A stretch of 40,299 nucleotides of DNA from Pseudomonadales bacterium (GCA_028281605.1 JANQJO010000083.1:1-40299); one strand, 5' to 3'. Numbered from the stretch's first letter, positions 24,464-34,667 are shown. The notes: a model not told the origin generated them from the letters alone. A program made the numbers and translations.

Positions 24464-27400
24464 TTCCACCCTCCTCAAACGTCTGTTTTACTTTTTCCCA
24501 AAAAAAAGCAAACAAAGAAACAAGGCTCTCTATATGACTGACATTAAATTTAGTTTTATCGTACTCCCATTTAAGATATATTTCACCTCCAACAAAAGAA
24601 ACTTTTAACTCAAGCAGACTCCTTCTTGCACTATCTGCATGCTCTGGTATCGAAAAAAAATGTTCCAAATATTTCACTTGTTGCATCTGCCTTTCCTCAA
24701 TGCCTCTAGAATCAAAACTTATCATAAAGCCAAAAGGTAAGCAGTCGATATTACTTGCATAATACACATGTTTTAAATTATTCTTAAAGCCACGTTCAAC
24801 AATTCTCCCCCAGTTTTTAAATAATTCTTTTGCGGTTTCAAAAGGTTCATTTTCCTTGATAGGAAATGCATCTAAAAAAACAAAAGATAAAGGCCCTAAA
24901 ATTGTACACCATTGGGCAGTACTGACATCAACTCTGTTTTTTACAGAACAAGCCGCAAGCACAACATCACACTTCAACCATGAAGCAATCGTTTGTAAAT
25001 AAGTTGCGATCAACATTATTTCAACAGAAAAATTAGGGGTCTTTTTTTGTACTCTTGGTAAAAACTGCAATCTAACCTCTACGCTTCCATACCAACTCAC
25101 ATTCATATCAGCTAAATCACAACCAAGTATTTCAGAAAGTTTTTTCATCAAACATTGATGCTTATAAACAAGCGCACGCTCATGACCTCCACTATCATCC
25201 TGTTGGGGAAATACATTAATATAATCCAACCAATCAAACCATGTTAGCTTAGGACTCTCAAAGAGCTTAAGATCTTTTTTTCTGAACAAACATTGATCTA
25301 CCCTCTCAATCAAAAGATGAACAGAGTATTCGTCCATCACTAAACGATGCATCAAGATTAAAATATAATGCGGCTGCTGCGGACTTGTTCTAAACACAAC
25401 AAAACGAACCAAAGGCAAACCAAAATACTGCAGCTTAGCCCTGAAATAATGTGCTTGTTTTTCAATGCCTTCAAAAACTTGTTCAACCGCCAAGCCTGTA
25501 AAATTAATTTCAACGATCATTTTTTTCAACAACAACAGCAAAGGCATTTCAGATTTTCTTTGGACCCAAGTTTCACCTTCTTTTACTGATACTTTATCCA
25601 AAACCAACCTAAAATAAGGATCTCGCTCAATAACAGTTTTCAACGCGTCTACAATATCAGCATAATCATGCCTTTTTTCCACAGACAACAAAGCCGACAT
25701 GTTAAAAAAATGCCTGCCTTGCATATCTACTGAGCTCCAATAAATTTGATCTAAACACAAATGCCAGTATCGGCCCTCTTTAACATTTGTTTGATTGAGA
25801 GCAGCCACACTTGAATCTTTAAGAACTGCCCCTAAAAGCTTTTCTACGTTTCGCATAAAAGAATACAATAACATTTCCACTGTAGCTTTTAGCAAACATT
25901 TTTGGTCAAAAACCCAACGAACTCCCCAATGACCTTGGGCAGGAAAAAAATGAATCCACAACAAATATCGTCCAGTTTTTTTATAAAATTCTCCAGGGAT
26001 AAAATCAGAAATTTGTTCGTTTAAAGACATATAAGAAATTAAATTTTGATAAGGTAGGCGATCCCAGTAAACCACACAAATCTCTTGATTAAATATTTTT
26101 TCATGCAAGCTTAAAGCTTCTGACTGCTGATCTAATAATAATCCGTCTGGATGTGGTGCTTTTAAAAAAGTCAACAATGCATCTCGAATCAACTCAATTG
26201 ACTTCAAAGTATCTTCCAAACACACAGGTAAAACAATAGGTAAGGTATTATAATAACAACCTAAAGCATCCAATTGCATAAGACTACCAGCAAAATCTCC
26301 TCTTACAGGCAATTCAAGATCAAATTTAACATATTCAGAATCACACCAACCACCGAGTACTTGAGTCAAAGCTGTCATCAAAAGACTCAAACGATCTATA
26401 TTCTTAGTCTTATTTAAATTTTGCCAATATTTTATATCGTGTGTTCTCGGGAAAACAGCAGATACAGATGTGACTGACAGTACAGAAGTACCATCTGAAA
26501 AAAAATCAGTTGGCACACCAAAATAGATATTTGCAGATGCTCTCCAAACTTCAAAGGCATGATCTAAATCAAGATTTACAAATCGATCACACACCATTTG
26601 CATAGGCTTTACCTGAATCAAACCAATTTTATCACCCCACACAGTTTCCAATAACTGTTCTAAAAAAATCTCCCAACTAAAAGTATCCAAAATCAATTTA
26701 TGGGCAAATACCCATAAGACTTGGCCACCTTGATAGCCTGGATACAACAATAACTTGACCAAAGGAGGACAATCTACTTGCACTCCTAAACTGGTAGACT
26801 GAATTTTTAACTTTTCAAGATAAGAACTCTGAAATACAGATGACAAAACTTCACAACAATGATCAACAGTTATCGCCTCATACGTGCTTACAAAGGCCTC
26901 CCATCCTTGAACATCACGTTTAAACCCGGTACGTAAAGTTTTATATTCTCGACACAAATACGATAAGGCTTGCACCCAATCACTTTTCTCAAACCAACCA
27001 GGTAACTCTAATTGCACCCAATGCACTTGATACTCTAAACAATCGGCATAACACCTTAACACAGAATACTGCGAAGAAGACAACTCACCAAAGACACTAG
27101 TAGCAATATTACACTGAGAAACCCTTTCATCTGTCGTCACCCACTCCAATAAGTTTTGATCAAGAGACAGTGGTTTAAAATCAAAAGAATAACCATGATA
27201 GCGTAAAAAACGAGCCATACATACAAGATCTAACCAATCCCCACCCAAATGATCCCAACGGTCATGAAACGACGGCTTCTCATTCAGTTGCAAGACAAAC
27301 TGGCAAGCAGCTAACAATTGTGCTTTTGGGGCTTCATTGGTACATAAAACTTTCACGGCAGGGAGTACAAAGTGCAATTTAGGTACAATCCGACCTCTGC

Positions 27401-30275
27401 AATCTAGTTCACAACACTTATTAGAAAAAAGTGTTATGTTCAATTTTTTTAAGAATAAATCAAATACTAAAAGATCTAGAGTTTGTGTAGATTCAATAAA
27501 AATCGCCTCACAATGGAAACCCTTTGATCGATTCTTAATAAAAAAACGTACACACACTGTAGCAACTGTATTATATAAGTAATTTATTAAATAAGAAACA
27601 GGTATCGTTAACGCTTGAGGCATAACAAGTGTATCTGCACAGCCCTCTATAAACATACCCCCGTTAAGAACATAAACTCCTTGCAGCTTTAAATAAAAAA
27701 GCATTTCTTTTTCATTTTCATTACGACCGTCTTCAAAATATTCTTGCAAACCTTGTGCTCGAACATAAACAGCCCTACGAGAATAATAACTATGAGATAG
27801 TTTTCCCTGTCTTGTCACGCATTCAAAACCAGGTAACATATTATCCAAAAAAACTATAGGAGGATACCGATTATCCTCTATTAAACCATAGCCATAACAG
27901 AAACCTAACTCAGGGCTTTCATACAAAAAATAACTCACCAATCCATCAAGATTTTCCCAGGCACCAAAAGCTTGAAAAAATTCACCTCTGATAATAACGC
28001 TATCGAAACCCTCTAAAAGCAACTGTAAATTCAAATCTTGCGCTTGCACGAACCACCAAATTAAGCAATCTTGCGACAAGTATAAACAGCGATATGATTG
28101 ATCACATAGAGGTGTTCCAGCCCATTTCAAAGACTTAAAATACACCTGCCCTCCCTGCATTAAGGTGACCAGCCCCCCCCAAAGCCCTGCGTAAGAAAAA
28201 TCCTGCCCCATAACATACAAACTAAAGTTTCGTATATTCGAGCCGCTCCTAGGCCCAAACCATTGCTGGCCAATCACTTGTTGATACCAATGCATATGAC
28301 TGGTTATCAAATACTGTGAATTTACATCAACCCTATCACCTAAATAAAAAACCAGTGCAGCTTGGTGTGGGTCTTTCGCTCCATACTTGATACCGCAACT
28401 AGCCTCATACCCTGTTTTACTCAATTCAATGCTCTGTCCCTCACAATTTAATTTAGCTAAAAGTACCTCCAATCTTATTGGAATATAATTCATTGCATCT
28501 CTTATGTGCAGCTGGTGGTGGCGATTTTTATATGACACTTCAGAGATGATAGATGCTTTTAATTGACGTACATTTATCTCAACCTGATACTGTGGACTAA
28601 CAGATACAGGGACAGCATCAATGATCCAACAACTGACCAAAGCAATCAGCCAAGCCATAGGGTCTTCAACACACAATGCTACCCAGTCATTCTCCTGCAC
28701 ACCTTGTTTCAACAATTCATTTGAAAAAAGTGAAGCTGCATACCACCATTGCCTGTAAGTCAAAGTCTGTTCTAACACAACAACGGCAATCGATTCTGGT
28801 GTTTCATGCACTCTTTTTAATAAGATTTCAGGTAACAGTGGACTGTAGCTTTGATCATACAAACACGCTAAATGACCGGGCACCCGACACAACTGATCAA
28901 ACTCTACTGATAAATGAGATTTCAACATGAGACTGTTGAGAAACAATATTAGCTTCTGCTCAAAACCGTTTTGATATTGTTGAATTTGCCCCTCTAATGC
29001 ATACGCTTCTTGCAACCTCCAAACAACTTCTGTTACATTACCTCTATTTTTAATATGCAGCAAAAAAGGGAAAACATTGTCCATCAAACCAGCTAAACTT
29101 GCCTTTTCGTCTTTATTTTGCACATGAAAAACTTCTTCAAAATCATATTCAAGCTGATCATGATCTTCTAAAGACTCATAAAAAAAACTAGTTTCAACCA
29201 ACGGTAACACACGTGAAAACTGTGCTATCGCACATGCCTGTACAAGTTCATCGTAGCTTTCTATAAAACTATCAAATAACTGTTGTACACTCAATGCAAC
29301 ACATCTAAGACCTGCTACATTCGACTTAACTGCGCTCCCCTCCATAACAAGAGGCCTCATATCCAATAGATTTGGTATCACTGAGCACATGCCTACATCA
29401 TTTGTATTACGTAAAACATTCACTAACAGGTAAGGTTGCTGCAGAATATCAGACAACCATAACAAAAAAGTAGTAAGATAAATCATGTCAGTCGGCACAG
29501 CCATTTGAATGCTACATTGACGCACGTGTTGTACCAGCCGCTCAGATAAAATAAAAGTACTGCTTATTTCATCACGAAAAGTAACGCTTGCACACCTTGC
29601 CACAAAAGGCAAGCGGGTCACTGTTGCATCGGCCAAATAGCGCCGCCAACACAGTTCTGAGGTATGTTGGACATCATAACTCTGACAAACAAGCTCCTTA
29701 ACTTCTCTATTGTTAGCTCCACCATTCATATCCAAAAATGCAATCAACTCCAGAGTGAATTTTTGTAAACTTGTCGCATTACAGATAAGCTGGTGGCCCA
29801 CAACAATCAACAAAGTTCGCTGATCATTGCAAGTGATTATGCCCAATCTCAACAAAGGACTGTTATATAAAACAAAAGGTCGCCTCAAAAGAGACCATAA
29901 CCAAATTTTCTTCTCCTGTTTTTTCGGATCAAATTCTAAGATAGGAATGTCCACTGCCTCATGAAAGCCATCTGAATCGTGCACCCATTGTAATCCAAAC
30001 TCATTAAGCACAGCATTAAAATAAAGGCTAGACTTAAGAGCAGAACGTAAAGCTCTCTTAAGCCTAGAATGACTGATTAAATTTGAAAATACATGGGTTT
30101 GAACTTGATGCGCACAAGGGTAATGTGCAAGCACATCAGCCCTTAGCAAATAGCGTTGATAAGCATTTAATTTAAAATGAACGCGGCTATCAACACCCGT
30201 ACTGTGTCCAACAGTTGTTTGATGTTGACCACCTTGAGATACTTCCTTGACAGATGCCGTGAGCTCTTCACGCAT
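24444..30275 (-). CDS. Degenerate NRPS-like protein, domains C-A-T-(E/C)-C
   Basis: 1,943 residues, one open frame. Domains in order: C (about 33-448), A-like (478-973), carrier-like (983-1048), epimerase/C-like (1065-1485), C (1505-1940). The HHxxxDG sites read HQLICNA (161-167), HKLILDT (1192-1198, followed by FSW as in epimerases) and HRLVMDE (1643-1649): the second His is lost in all three, and the first has also lost Asp. The carrier motif LGGDS is LGGDW, so the phosphopantetheine Ser is Trp (W1014). The A-like domain keeps LTYRQWWYAA but has lost the phosphate loop and TGD, and GRxD is GCAD. A G8 tract lies at 28180-28173. ATG 30275 is taken (TTG 30281 also in frame). It follows serB by about 110 bases in the same direction and overlaps the next gene. 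Confidence 0.85.
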   Translation of the reverse strand: MREELTASVKEVSQGGQHQTTVGHSTGVDSRVHFKLNAYQRYLLRADVLAHYPCAHQVQTHVFSNLISHSRLKRALRSALKSSLYFNAVLNEFGLQWVHDSDGFHEAVDIPILEFDPKKQEKKIWLWSLLRRPFVLYNSPLLRLGIITCNDQRTLLIVVGHQLICNATSLQKFTLELIAFLDMNGGANNREVKELVCQSYDVQHTSELCWRRYLADATVTRLPFVARCASVTFRDEISSTFILSERLVQHVRQCSIQMAVPTDMIYLTTFLLWLSDILQQPYLLVNVLRNTNDVGMCSVIPNLLDMRPLVMEGSAVKSNVAGLRCVALSVQQLFDSFIESYDELVQACAIAQFSRVLPLVETSFFYESLEDHDQLEYDFEEVFHVQNKDEKASLAGLMDNVFPFLLHIKNRGNVTEVVWRLQEAYALEGQIQQYQNGFEQKLILFLNSLMLKSHLSVEFDQLCRVPGHLACLYDQSYSPLLPEILLKRVHETPESIAVVVLEQTLTYRQWWYAASLFSNELLKQGVQENDWVALCVEDPMAWLIALVSCWIIDAVPVSVSPQYQVEINVRQLKASIISEVSYKNRHHQLHIRDAMNYIPIRLEVLLAKLNCEGQSIELSKTGYEASCGIKYGAKDPHQAALVFYLGDRVDVNSQYLITSHMHWYQQVIGQQWFGPRSGSNIRNFSLYVMGQDFSYAGLWGGLVTLMQGGQVYFKSLKWAGTPLCDQSYRCLYLSQDCLIWWFVQAQDLNLQLLLEGFDSVIIRGEFFQAFGAWENLDGLVSYFLYESPELGFCYGYGLIEDNRYPPIVFLDNMLPGFECVTRQGKLSHSYYSRRAVYVRAQGLQEYFEDGRNENEKEMLFYLKLQGVYVLNGGMFIEGCADTLVMPQALTIPVSYLINYLYNTVATVCVRFFIKNRSKGFHCEAIFIESTQTLDLLVFDLFLKKLNITLFSNKCCELDCRGRIVPKLHFVLPAVKVLCTNEAPKAQLLAACQFVLQLNEKPSFHDRWDHLGGDWLDLVCMARFLRYHGYSFDFKPLSLDQNLLEWVTTDERVSQCNIATSVFGELSSSQYSVLRCYADCLEYQVHWVQLELPGWFEKSDWVQALSYLCREYKTLRTGFKRDVQGWEAFVSTYEAITVDHCCEVLSSVFQSSYLEKLKIQSTSLGVQVDCPPLVKLLLYPGYQGGQVLWVFAHKLILDTFSWEIFLEQLLETVWGDKIGLIQVKPMQMVCDRFVNLDLDHAFEVWRASANIYFGVPTDFFSDGTSVLSVTSVSAVFPRTHDIKYWQNLNKTKNIDRLSLLMTALTQVLGGWCDSEYVKFDLELPVRGDFAGSLMQLDALGCYYNTLPIVLPVCLEDTLKSIELIRDALLTFLKAPHPDGLLLDQQSEALSLHEKIFNQEICVVYWDRLPYQNLISYMSLNEQISDFIPGEFYKKTGRYLLWIHFFPAQGHWGVRWVFDQKCLLKATVEMLLYSFMRNVEKLLGAVLKDSSVAALNQTNVKEGRYWHLCLDQIYWSSVDMQGRHFFNMSALLSVEKRHDYADIVDALKTVIERDPYFRLVLDKVSVKEGETWVQRKSEMPLLLLLKKMIVEINFTGLAVEQVFEGIEKQAHYFRAKLQYFGLPLVRFVVFRTSPQQPHYILILMHRLVMDEYSVHLLIERVDQCLFRKKDLKLFESPKLTWFDWLDYINVFPQQDDSGGHERALVYKHQCLMKKLSEILGCDLADMNVSWYGSVEVRLQFLPRVQKKTPNFSVEIMLIATYLQTIASWLKCDVVLAACSVKNRVDVSTAQWCTILGPLSFVFLDAFPIKENEPFETAKELFKNWGRIVERGFKNNLKHVYYASNIDCLPFGFMISFDSRGIEERQMQQVKYLEHFFSIPEHADSARRSLLELKVSFVGGEIYLKWEYDKTKFNVSHIESLVSLFAFFWEKVKQTFEEGGNEVGSL

Positions 30276-30385
30276 ACCCAAACACTCTTCTCCCTAGCCG
30301 TACTTGACATTCCAACAGGAAAAAGAGTTGCGTCCTTCAAGTCTTTTTCAAACATTTTTCAGCAGTACGATGATAGCTGCTGCTT

Positions 30386-31618
30386 CTAGCCATCAATCAA
30401 ATCAATTTGATCACTATCCCTAACACCTAGAAGATACAAAATTCCATCCAAGCCAAGAGTAGAAATGGCTTGTTTTGCAGTCTGTTCAACAATTGGCTTA
30501 GCTCTAAAAGCTATACCCAAACCTGCAATCTTCAACATAGGCAAATCATTGGCTCCGTCACCAACGGCAATCACTTGTTCTAGCTCAATATCTTCTTGTG
30601 CTGCCAATTGCCTAACAATTTGCGCTTTACGCGCACCATCTACAACATCTCCCTTAACTCTACCTGTCACATACCCACTCTCAACTTCTAGCTCATTGGC
30701 AAACATATGATCAATACCAAGCCTACGCTGCAGAGCCTGACCAAAAAAACTAAAACCACCTGATACAATCGCTGTTTTAAACCCCAGAGCCTTTAATGTT
30801 TTAACTAAACGCTCTGCACCTTCAGTTAAACGCAAATCACTCAAAACCTCATCAAGCACAGACTGCGACAAGCCCTTTAACAAATTTAAACGACGTGCAA
30901 AGCTTGCCTTAAAGTCGAGCTCGCCACGCATTGCCAATTCCGTTACTCGCATCACCTCTACACCGACACCCGCCCGTTTGGCTAATTCATCAATGACCTC
31001 CCCTTCAATTAAAGTAGAATCCATATCAAACACAACCAAACGGCGATTCCTACGGTAAGCATTATCTTTCTGAAAAGCAATGTCAGCGTCTATTCGACCC
31101 GCAGCATGCAACAACTCCGCTCTGAATTGATCAGGCTCATTCGGTTCACCTGACATACCAAACTCAACACAAACCTTCTGCTGAGCAGACAACTCAAGCG
31201 AAGGAGGCCAAGACAAACGGTGAATATGAACGATATTCAGCCCATAACGACTCACTATGCTGGATATTGCTAAAAGCTGTTCACCCGTTAAGTGGCGTGC
31301 CAACAAAGTTAATATCGATTTAGGCTGATGCTGATGCTGCGCCCACTGCTCATAACCAGCTTCCTCAACAGGCAAAAACTTTACATTTAAACCTTTTTGA
31401 GTCAAATAAAAGATAAGATCGCGAAAAATAAGACCACGCTCTATACCCTGACCACGAGGGGCAAGCTGTATCAACAAACCTAAAGTCACGTGATCATGAA
31501 CAACAGCCTGATTAATGTCCAATATTTTGACTGCATGCTGGACCAGTAAATCGGCTATGGTCTTCATAACTCCCGACTGGTCTTTGCCTAAAATATGAAC
31601 TAATACGATTTCACTCAC
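30386..31618 (-). CDS. serB: Phosphoserine phosphatase with N-terminal ACT-like region
   Basis: SerB dephosphorylates O-phosphoserine, the last step of serine synthesis. HAD motifs: VVFDMDSTLIEG (nucleophile DxD), SGGFSFFG and GDGANDLPML. The N-terminal 170 residues form the two ACT-like modules of the long SerB type (SEIVLVHILGKDQSGVMKTI). GTG 31618 is the chosen start: AAGG is nine bases upstream and 410 residues match the Pseudomonas-type SerB (about 405); the upstream ATG 31744 would overlap the cyclase gene and add 42 unrelated residues. A 6-bp CAGCAG/CTGCTG hairpin (30360-30382) follows the stop, without a U tail. The NRPS-like genes follow in the same direction. Confidence 0.95.
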   Translation of the reverse strand: MSEIVLVHILGKDQSGVMKTIADLLVQHAVKILDINQAVVHDHVTLGLLIQLAPRGQGIERGLIFRDLIFYLTQKGLNVKFLPVEEAGYEQWAQHQHQPKSILTLLARHLTGEQLLAISSIVSRYGLNIVHIHRLSWPPSLELSAQQKVCVEFGMSGEPNEPDQFRAELLHAAGRIDADIAFQKDNAYRRNRRLVVFDMDSTLIEGEVIDELAKRAGVGVEVMRVTELAMRGELDFKASFARRLNLLKGLSQSVLDEVLSDLRLTEGAERLVKTLKALGFKTAIVSGGFSFFGQALQRRLGIDHMFANELEVESGYVTGRVKGDVVDGARKAQIVRQLAAQEDIELEQVIAVGDGANDLPMLKIAGLGIAFRAKPIVEQTAKQAISTLGLDGILYLLGVRDSDQIDLIDG

Positions 31619-31693
31619 GCCGACTGGCCTTACTAGTAAATTATCCCTAAACTGTAATGAACATGAAGCACAAATGTTCAGTAAAGCATTTGT

Positions 31694-33199
31694 GTGGGCA
31701 CAGCAGCCAGGTATAATAACCGAAAATCTATCAAACGCGCACACCTTTTACACTTATTAATCGTGAACAACCCTTTAAAGCACACAACACACCTTCTGAA
31801 CCAAAGCTTTGGTCGCTTACCCATAGCACACAAGCTCAGTTTTATCATGGTCTGTTTACTGGTCCTATCACTCTCAACCTTATGGCTGATTGTCAATAAT
31901 CACTTAAGCACACTCCTAGAAGAACAAACAGATATTTTTGGCCAAACAATCGCGCAACAAACGGCCCGCTCTGCCGCCGAACTGATACTGGCCGAAGATC
32001 TACTGAGCCTCAATGTCATCGTCACTCAAGTGAATCAAGCACCCAACATTCTACACGCCCGCATCCGCAACGCAGAAGAAGAAATTCTGGCTGAATCCAA
32101 CAGTTTCCTCAAGCTAACAACAAACACAACCGCCTTACCCAAAAGCATCGCTGTTTACAGTGCCCCTATTACTTTTCAGGACGTTAGAGCTGGATATGCC
32201 GATATTATTATCGATAAAAAATCCATTCGACAGGCTGTGGAAAACAGCTTATATTGGATGTCAGTGGCGACAGTGGTGCTGCTGTTACTCTGTATTCTTC
32301 TTTCACTGGTACTTTCAAGTCATATCATAGGCCCAATCAAACGCCTAACCCAAGCTTTAATTATGATCAATGGTGGTAACTGGGATTATCGCATCAAAGA
32401 AAAACGTTCTGACGAACTGGGCATACTCATTGACAGCTTTAATGCAATGGCCGGTGGTTTAAAAGAGCGGCAGCAAATTAAAGCAACCTTTAACCGATAT
32501 GTAGATCCCAGTGTAGCCTACAAATTACTTAAGAACCCAGAAAGCCCAGTACTTCCTTTACAGTATGTCAATGCCAGCATCCTGTTCATCGACATCGTCG
32601 GTTTTACCTCCTTATGTGAAAAAATCAGACCAAGCCAAATAGCCAATTTACTCAACTTATACTATGAGTGTATTCAAAAAGCCTGTGCTGAATTTGGAGG
32701 CATTGTTGATAAATTTATTGGAGACGGTGCGCTGATTATATTTGGTGCAGCTAATCAAGACAAAGAGCACGCCCTACACGCTCTTTGTGCCGGCCATTTA
32801 TTGCTCAATGTTGCCCGCTGCATTGGACCTAGCCTGCTCCAATCCAATCAAACGGCGCTTCACTTCAGAATCAGCATACATTCTGGCGCCATGTTAGCAG
32901 GCAGCCTAGGCGGAACCGATCGATTACAATACACTGTTATTGGTGATACAGTAAACCTTGCCTCTCGCCTATGTCATCAAGCACCTATCGACAAACTGGT
33001 AGTCAGCGAAAATTGCAAACAGTTGATTGACAAAACCTATCACTCACTGTTCACTAGCTTGGGGCAATGGAACGTCAAGGGCAAACAAAAAAACATTGCT
33101 GCTTTTTCTTTGGATAGACTCATGCCACCTTATCAACAAATCGTTGAACAAAAATCAAAAACATTACAAAATCAACTCAACCTAACAACTCAACACTAG
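31694..33199 (+). CDS. Membrane-bound class III adenylate cyclase with HAMP domain
   Basis: About 501 residues (GTG 31694; GTG 31763 is an alternative 23 residues later). Membrane helices at about 50-68 and 190-212 bracket a periplasmic segment, which resembles the AhpA/YtjB-type proteins often encoded beside serB. A HAMP domain follows (about 213-265, IGPIKRLTQAL ... DELGILIDSFNAMA). The class III cyclase domain (about 290-490) has both metal Asp sites (FIDIVGFTSL, FIGDGALIIFG), the adenine-directing Lys-Asp pair (VDKFIGDG, VIGDTVNLASRL) and the transition-state Asn and Arg (NLASRL). So it probably makes cAMP. It is divergent from serB, with 75 bases between the starts. Confidence 0.88.
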   Translation: MGTAARYNNRKSIKRAHLLHLLIVNNPLKHTTHLLNQSFGRLPIAHKLSFIMVCLLVLSLSTLWLIVNNHLSTLLEEQTDIFGQTIAQQTARSAAELILAEDLLSLNVIVTQVNQAPNILHARIRNAEEEILAESNSFLKLTTNTTALPKSIAVYSAPITFQDVRAGYADIIIDKKSIRQAVENSLYWMSVATVVLLLLCILLSLVLSSHIIGPIKRLTQALIMINGGNWDYRIKEKRSDELGILIDSFNAMAGGLKERQQIKATFNRYVDPSVAYKLLKNPESPVLPLQYVNASILFIDIVGFTSLCEKIRPSQIANLLNLYYECIQKACAEFGGIVDKFIGDGALIIFGAANQDKEHALHALCAGHLLLNVARCIGPSLLQSNQTALHFRISIHSGAMLAGSLGGTDRLQYTVIGDTVNLASRLCHQAPIDKLVVSENCKQLIDKTYHSLFTSLGQWNVKGKQKNIAAFSLDRLMPPYQQIVEQKSKTLQNQLNLTTQH

Positions 33200-33220
33200 C
33201 TAGCAGGCTCACTTTTCCTT

Positions 33221-34480
33221 ATGATGATGCAGACCTCTCACGTGACTAACTGGATGCATACCATTACCCTACTCCTAGTATTGAGCGCACTGAGTGCTTG
33301 CCACTCCTTAGCACCCTTCTCTCAGCAAGACAACAAAATATTAATAGAAACCCTGCTATCACAACACGAGTACCAACGCGCTATAACTTTATTAAAAATG
33401 GCTCAAACAAACGATACAAAGCAAACACTCTCACTCAGCCAAAAAGAAACAATCAACATAGAGCAAATTCAGATTCAAGCTAAATCTTACAGTCAGCAAA
33501 TTCAACACAAAGCCAACAAAATGGCCCAAACCAATAACTACGACGCTGCCCTAAAGTTATTAAAACGCACCCATTCCAAAATACCCTTTGACCCTGATCT
33601 ACCCAAACTCATCAAAACTCTAAATACAAAACAAGAAAACCACTTAAATTCATTGCAGCTGCACGCCAACACAAAAAAAATCATTTGGTTGGCTGCTCAA
33701 ACCAAAAGTCTACATGCTCAAACCAAAAGTTCCAAACAAACCTTTCTAATCAAACTATCACACAAAAATACCGAAAGAAAAAAAAACTTATTAGCAAAAA
33801 AATTATTAGAAGCCTTTAGTAACGTACTAGAACAGGAAAAACAAAATCACCCATCACTCAATTCTGACCTAAAAAAAACAGTTTATGAAAATTTAGTCTC
33901 ATTCAGCACACTCACCTTGCCTGAAGAACTGACACAACAAGCAAATGTTCTGCTGAAGCATTTTAACCAAACTCAAAGACCACTCAAACAACACAACGTC
34001 AAAAATGGAAAAATACCATCCATACAAACTACACACAAAAAACTTTCCTCCACATCTAAAAGCAAAACATCTCAAAAACAGAAAACCACCCCCAAACCCC
34101 AACCCAACTCAAACAACACAAAAACAGAACTAAAAAAAACAATGGACGCGCTTGACAAAGCCATCGAAGCAGGAGATCTAGTTCAAATTAAAAAAATACT
34201 GGATAAAACACAAACTCAAGCCAACCTACCTCTGGAAATGAGCCTTCGCACTGAAGCCATAAAAAATTTTATAGAACACCAAATTATTTTTTTAGATCAA
34301 CAAGCCGATCAGCTGTATAAAACTGGACACATTGCAGATGCCAACACCATTTGGACCATGCTATTAAAAATAGATACTAAAAACCAAACCTTACAAACCA
34401 AACACGCTCGCTCCCAAAGAGTTTTGGAAAATCTAAACGAATTACGCAAAGATGGCCATACTGCCAAGCAACAAGAATAA
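33221..34480 (+). CDS. Lys/Gln-rich lipoprotein with TPR-like helices
   Basis: 419 residues, not recognised. A signal peptide ends in a lipobox (LSALSAC, C27), so it is probably membrane-anchored. The body is helical and rich in Lys, Gln, Asn and Thr; a short stretch near 45-60 (QHEYQRAITLLKMAQ) and one near 100-120 (NNYDAALKLLKRTHSK) look like TPR helices. A low-complexity Lys/Thr/Ser/Pro segment lies at about 255-310. It follows the cyclase gene by 21 bases and is probably cotranscribed. Three adjacent ATGs make the exact start uncertain. Confidence 0.7.
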   Translation: MMMQTSHVTNWMHTITLLLVLSALSACHSLAPFSQQDNKILIETLLSQHEYQRAITLLKMAQTNDTKQTLSLSQKETINIEQIQIQAKSYSQQIQHKANKMAQTNNYDAALKLLKRTHSKIPFDPDLPKLIKTLNTKQENHLNSLQLHANTKKIIWLAAQTKSLHAQTKSSKQTFLIKLSHKNTERKKNLLAKKLLEAFSNVLEQEKQNHPSLNSDLKKTVYENLVSFSTLTLPEELTQQANVLLKHFNQTQRPLKQHNVKNGKIPSIQTTHKKLSSTSKSKTSQKQKTTPKPQPNSNNTKTELKKTMDALDKAIEAGDLVQIKKILDKTQTQANLPLEMSLRTEAIKNFIEHQIIFLDQQADQLYKTGHIADANTIWTMLLKIDTKNQTLQTKHARSQRVLENLNELRKDGHTAKQQE

Positions 34481-34667
34481 AACACTTCATACAAACACAG
34501 AAAAGCCCCCAGCGATTAACACTTACATTTTTTTACTATAAAAAAAATTAAAAATTTTCTATTGGGATTATTATTAAAAGATATTGGTGGCAAACAACTT
34601 ACTTTTAATTTTCTATCGCCCTTAGGTTTCATTTCAAATTAATAAAATTAAAAAAGGGAAAAATCAC

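Noticed and set aside
20246..30275. Frameshift or assembly error as cause of the missing NRPS motifs
   Set aside because: The motifs are replaced by aligned but different residues within one continuous frame and flanking motif residues are kept, so an indel error cannot explain them.
30167..30355. 62-codon minus-strand ORF (MFEKDLKDATLF...) over the NRPS-like start
   Set aside because: Considered as an MbtH-like protein or an extended N-terminus; it has no MbtH motif, a different frame and no ribosome site.
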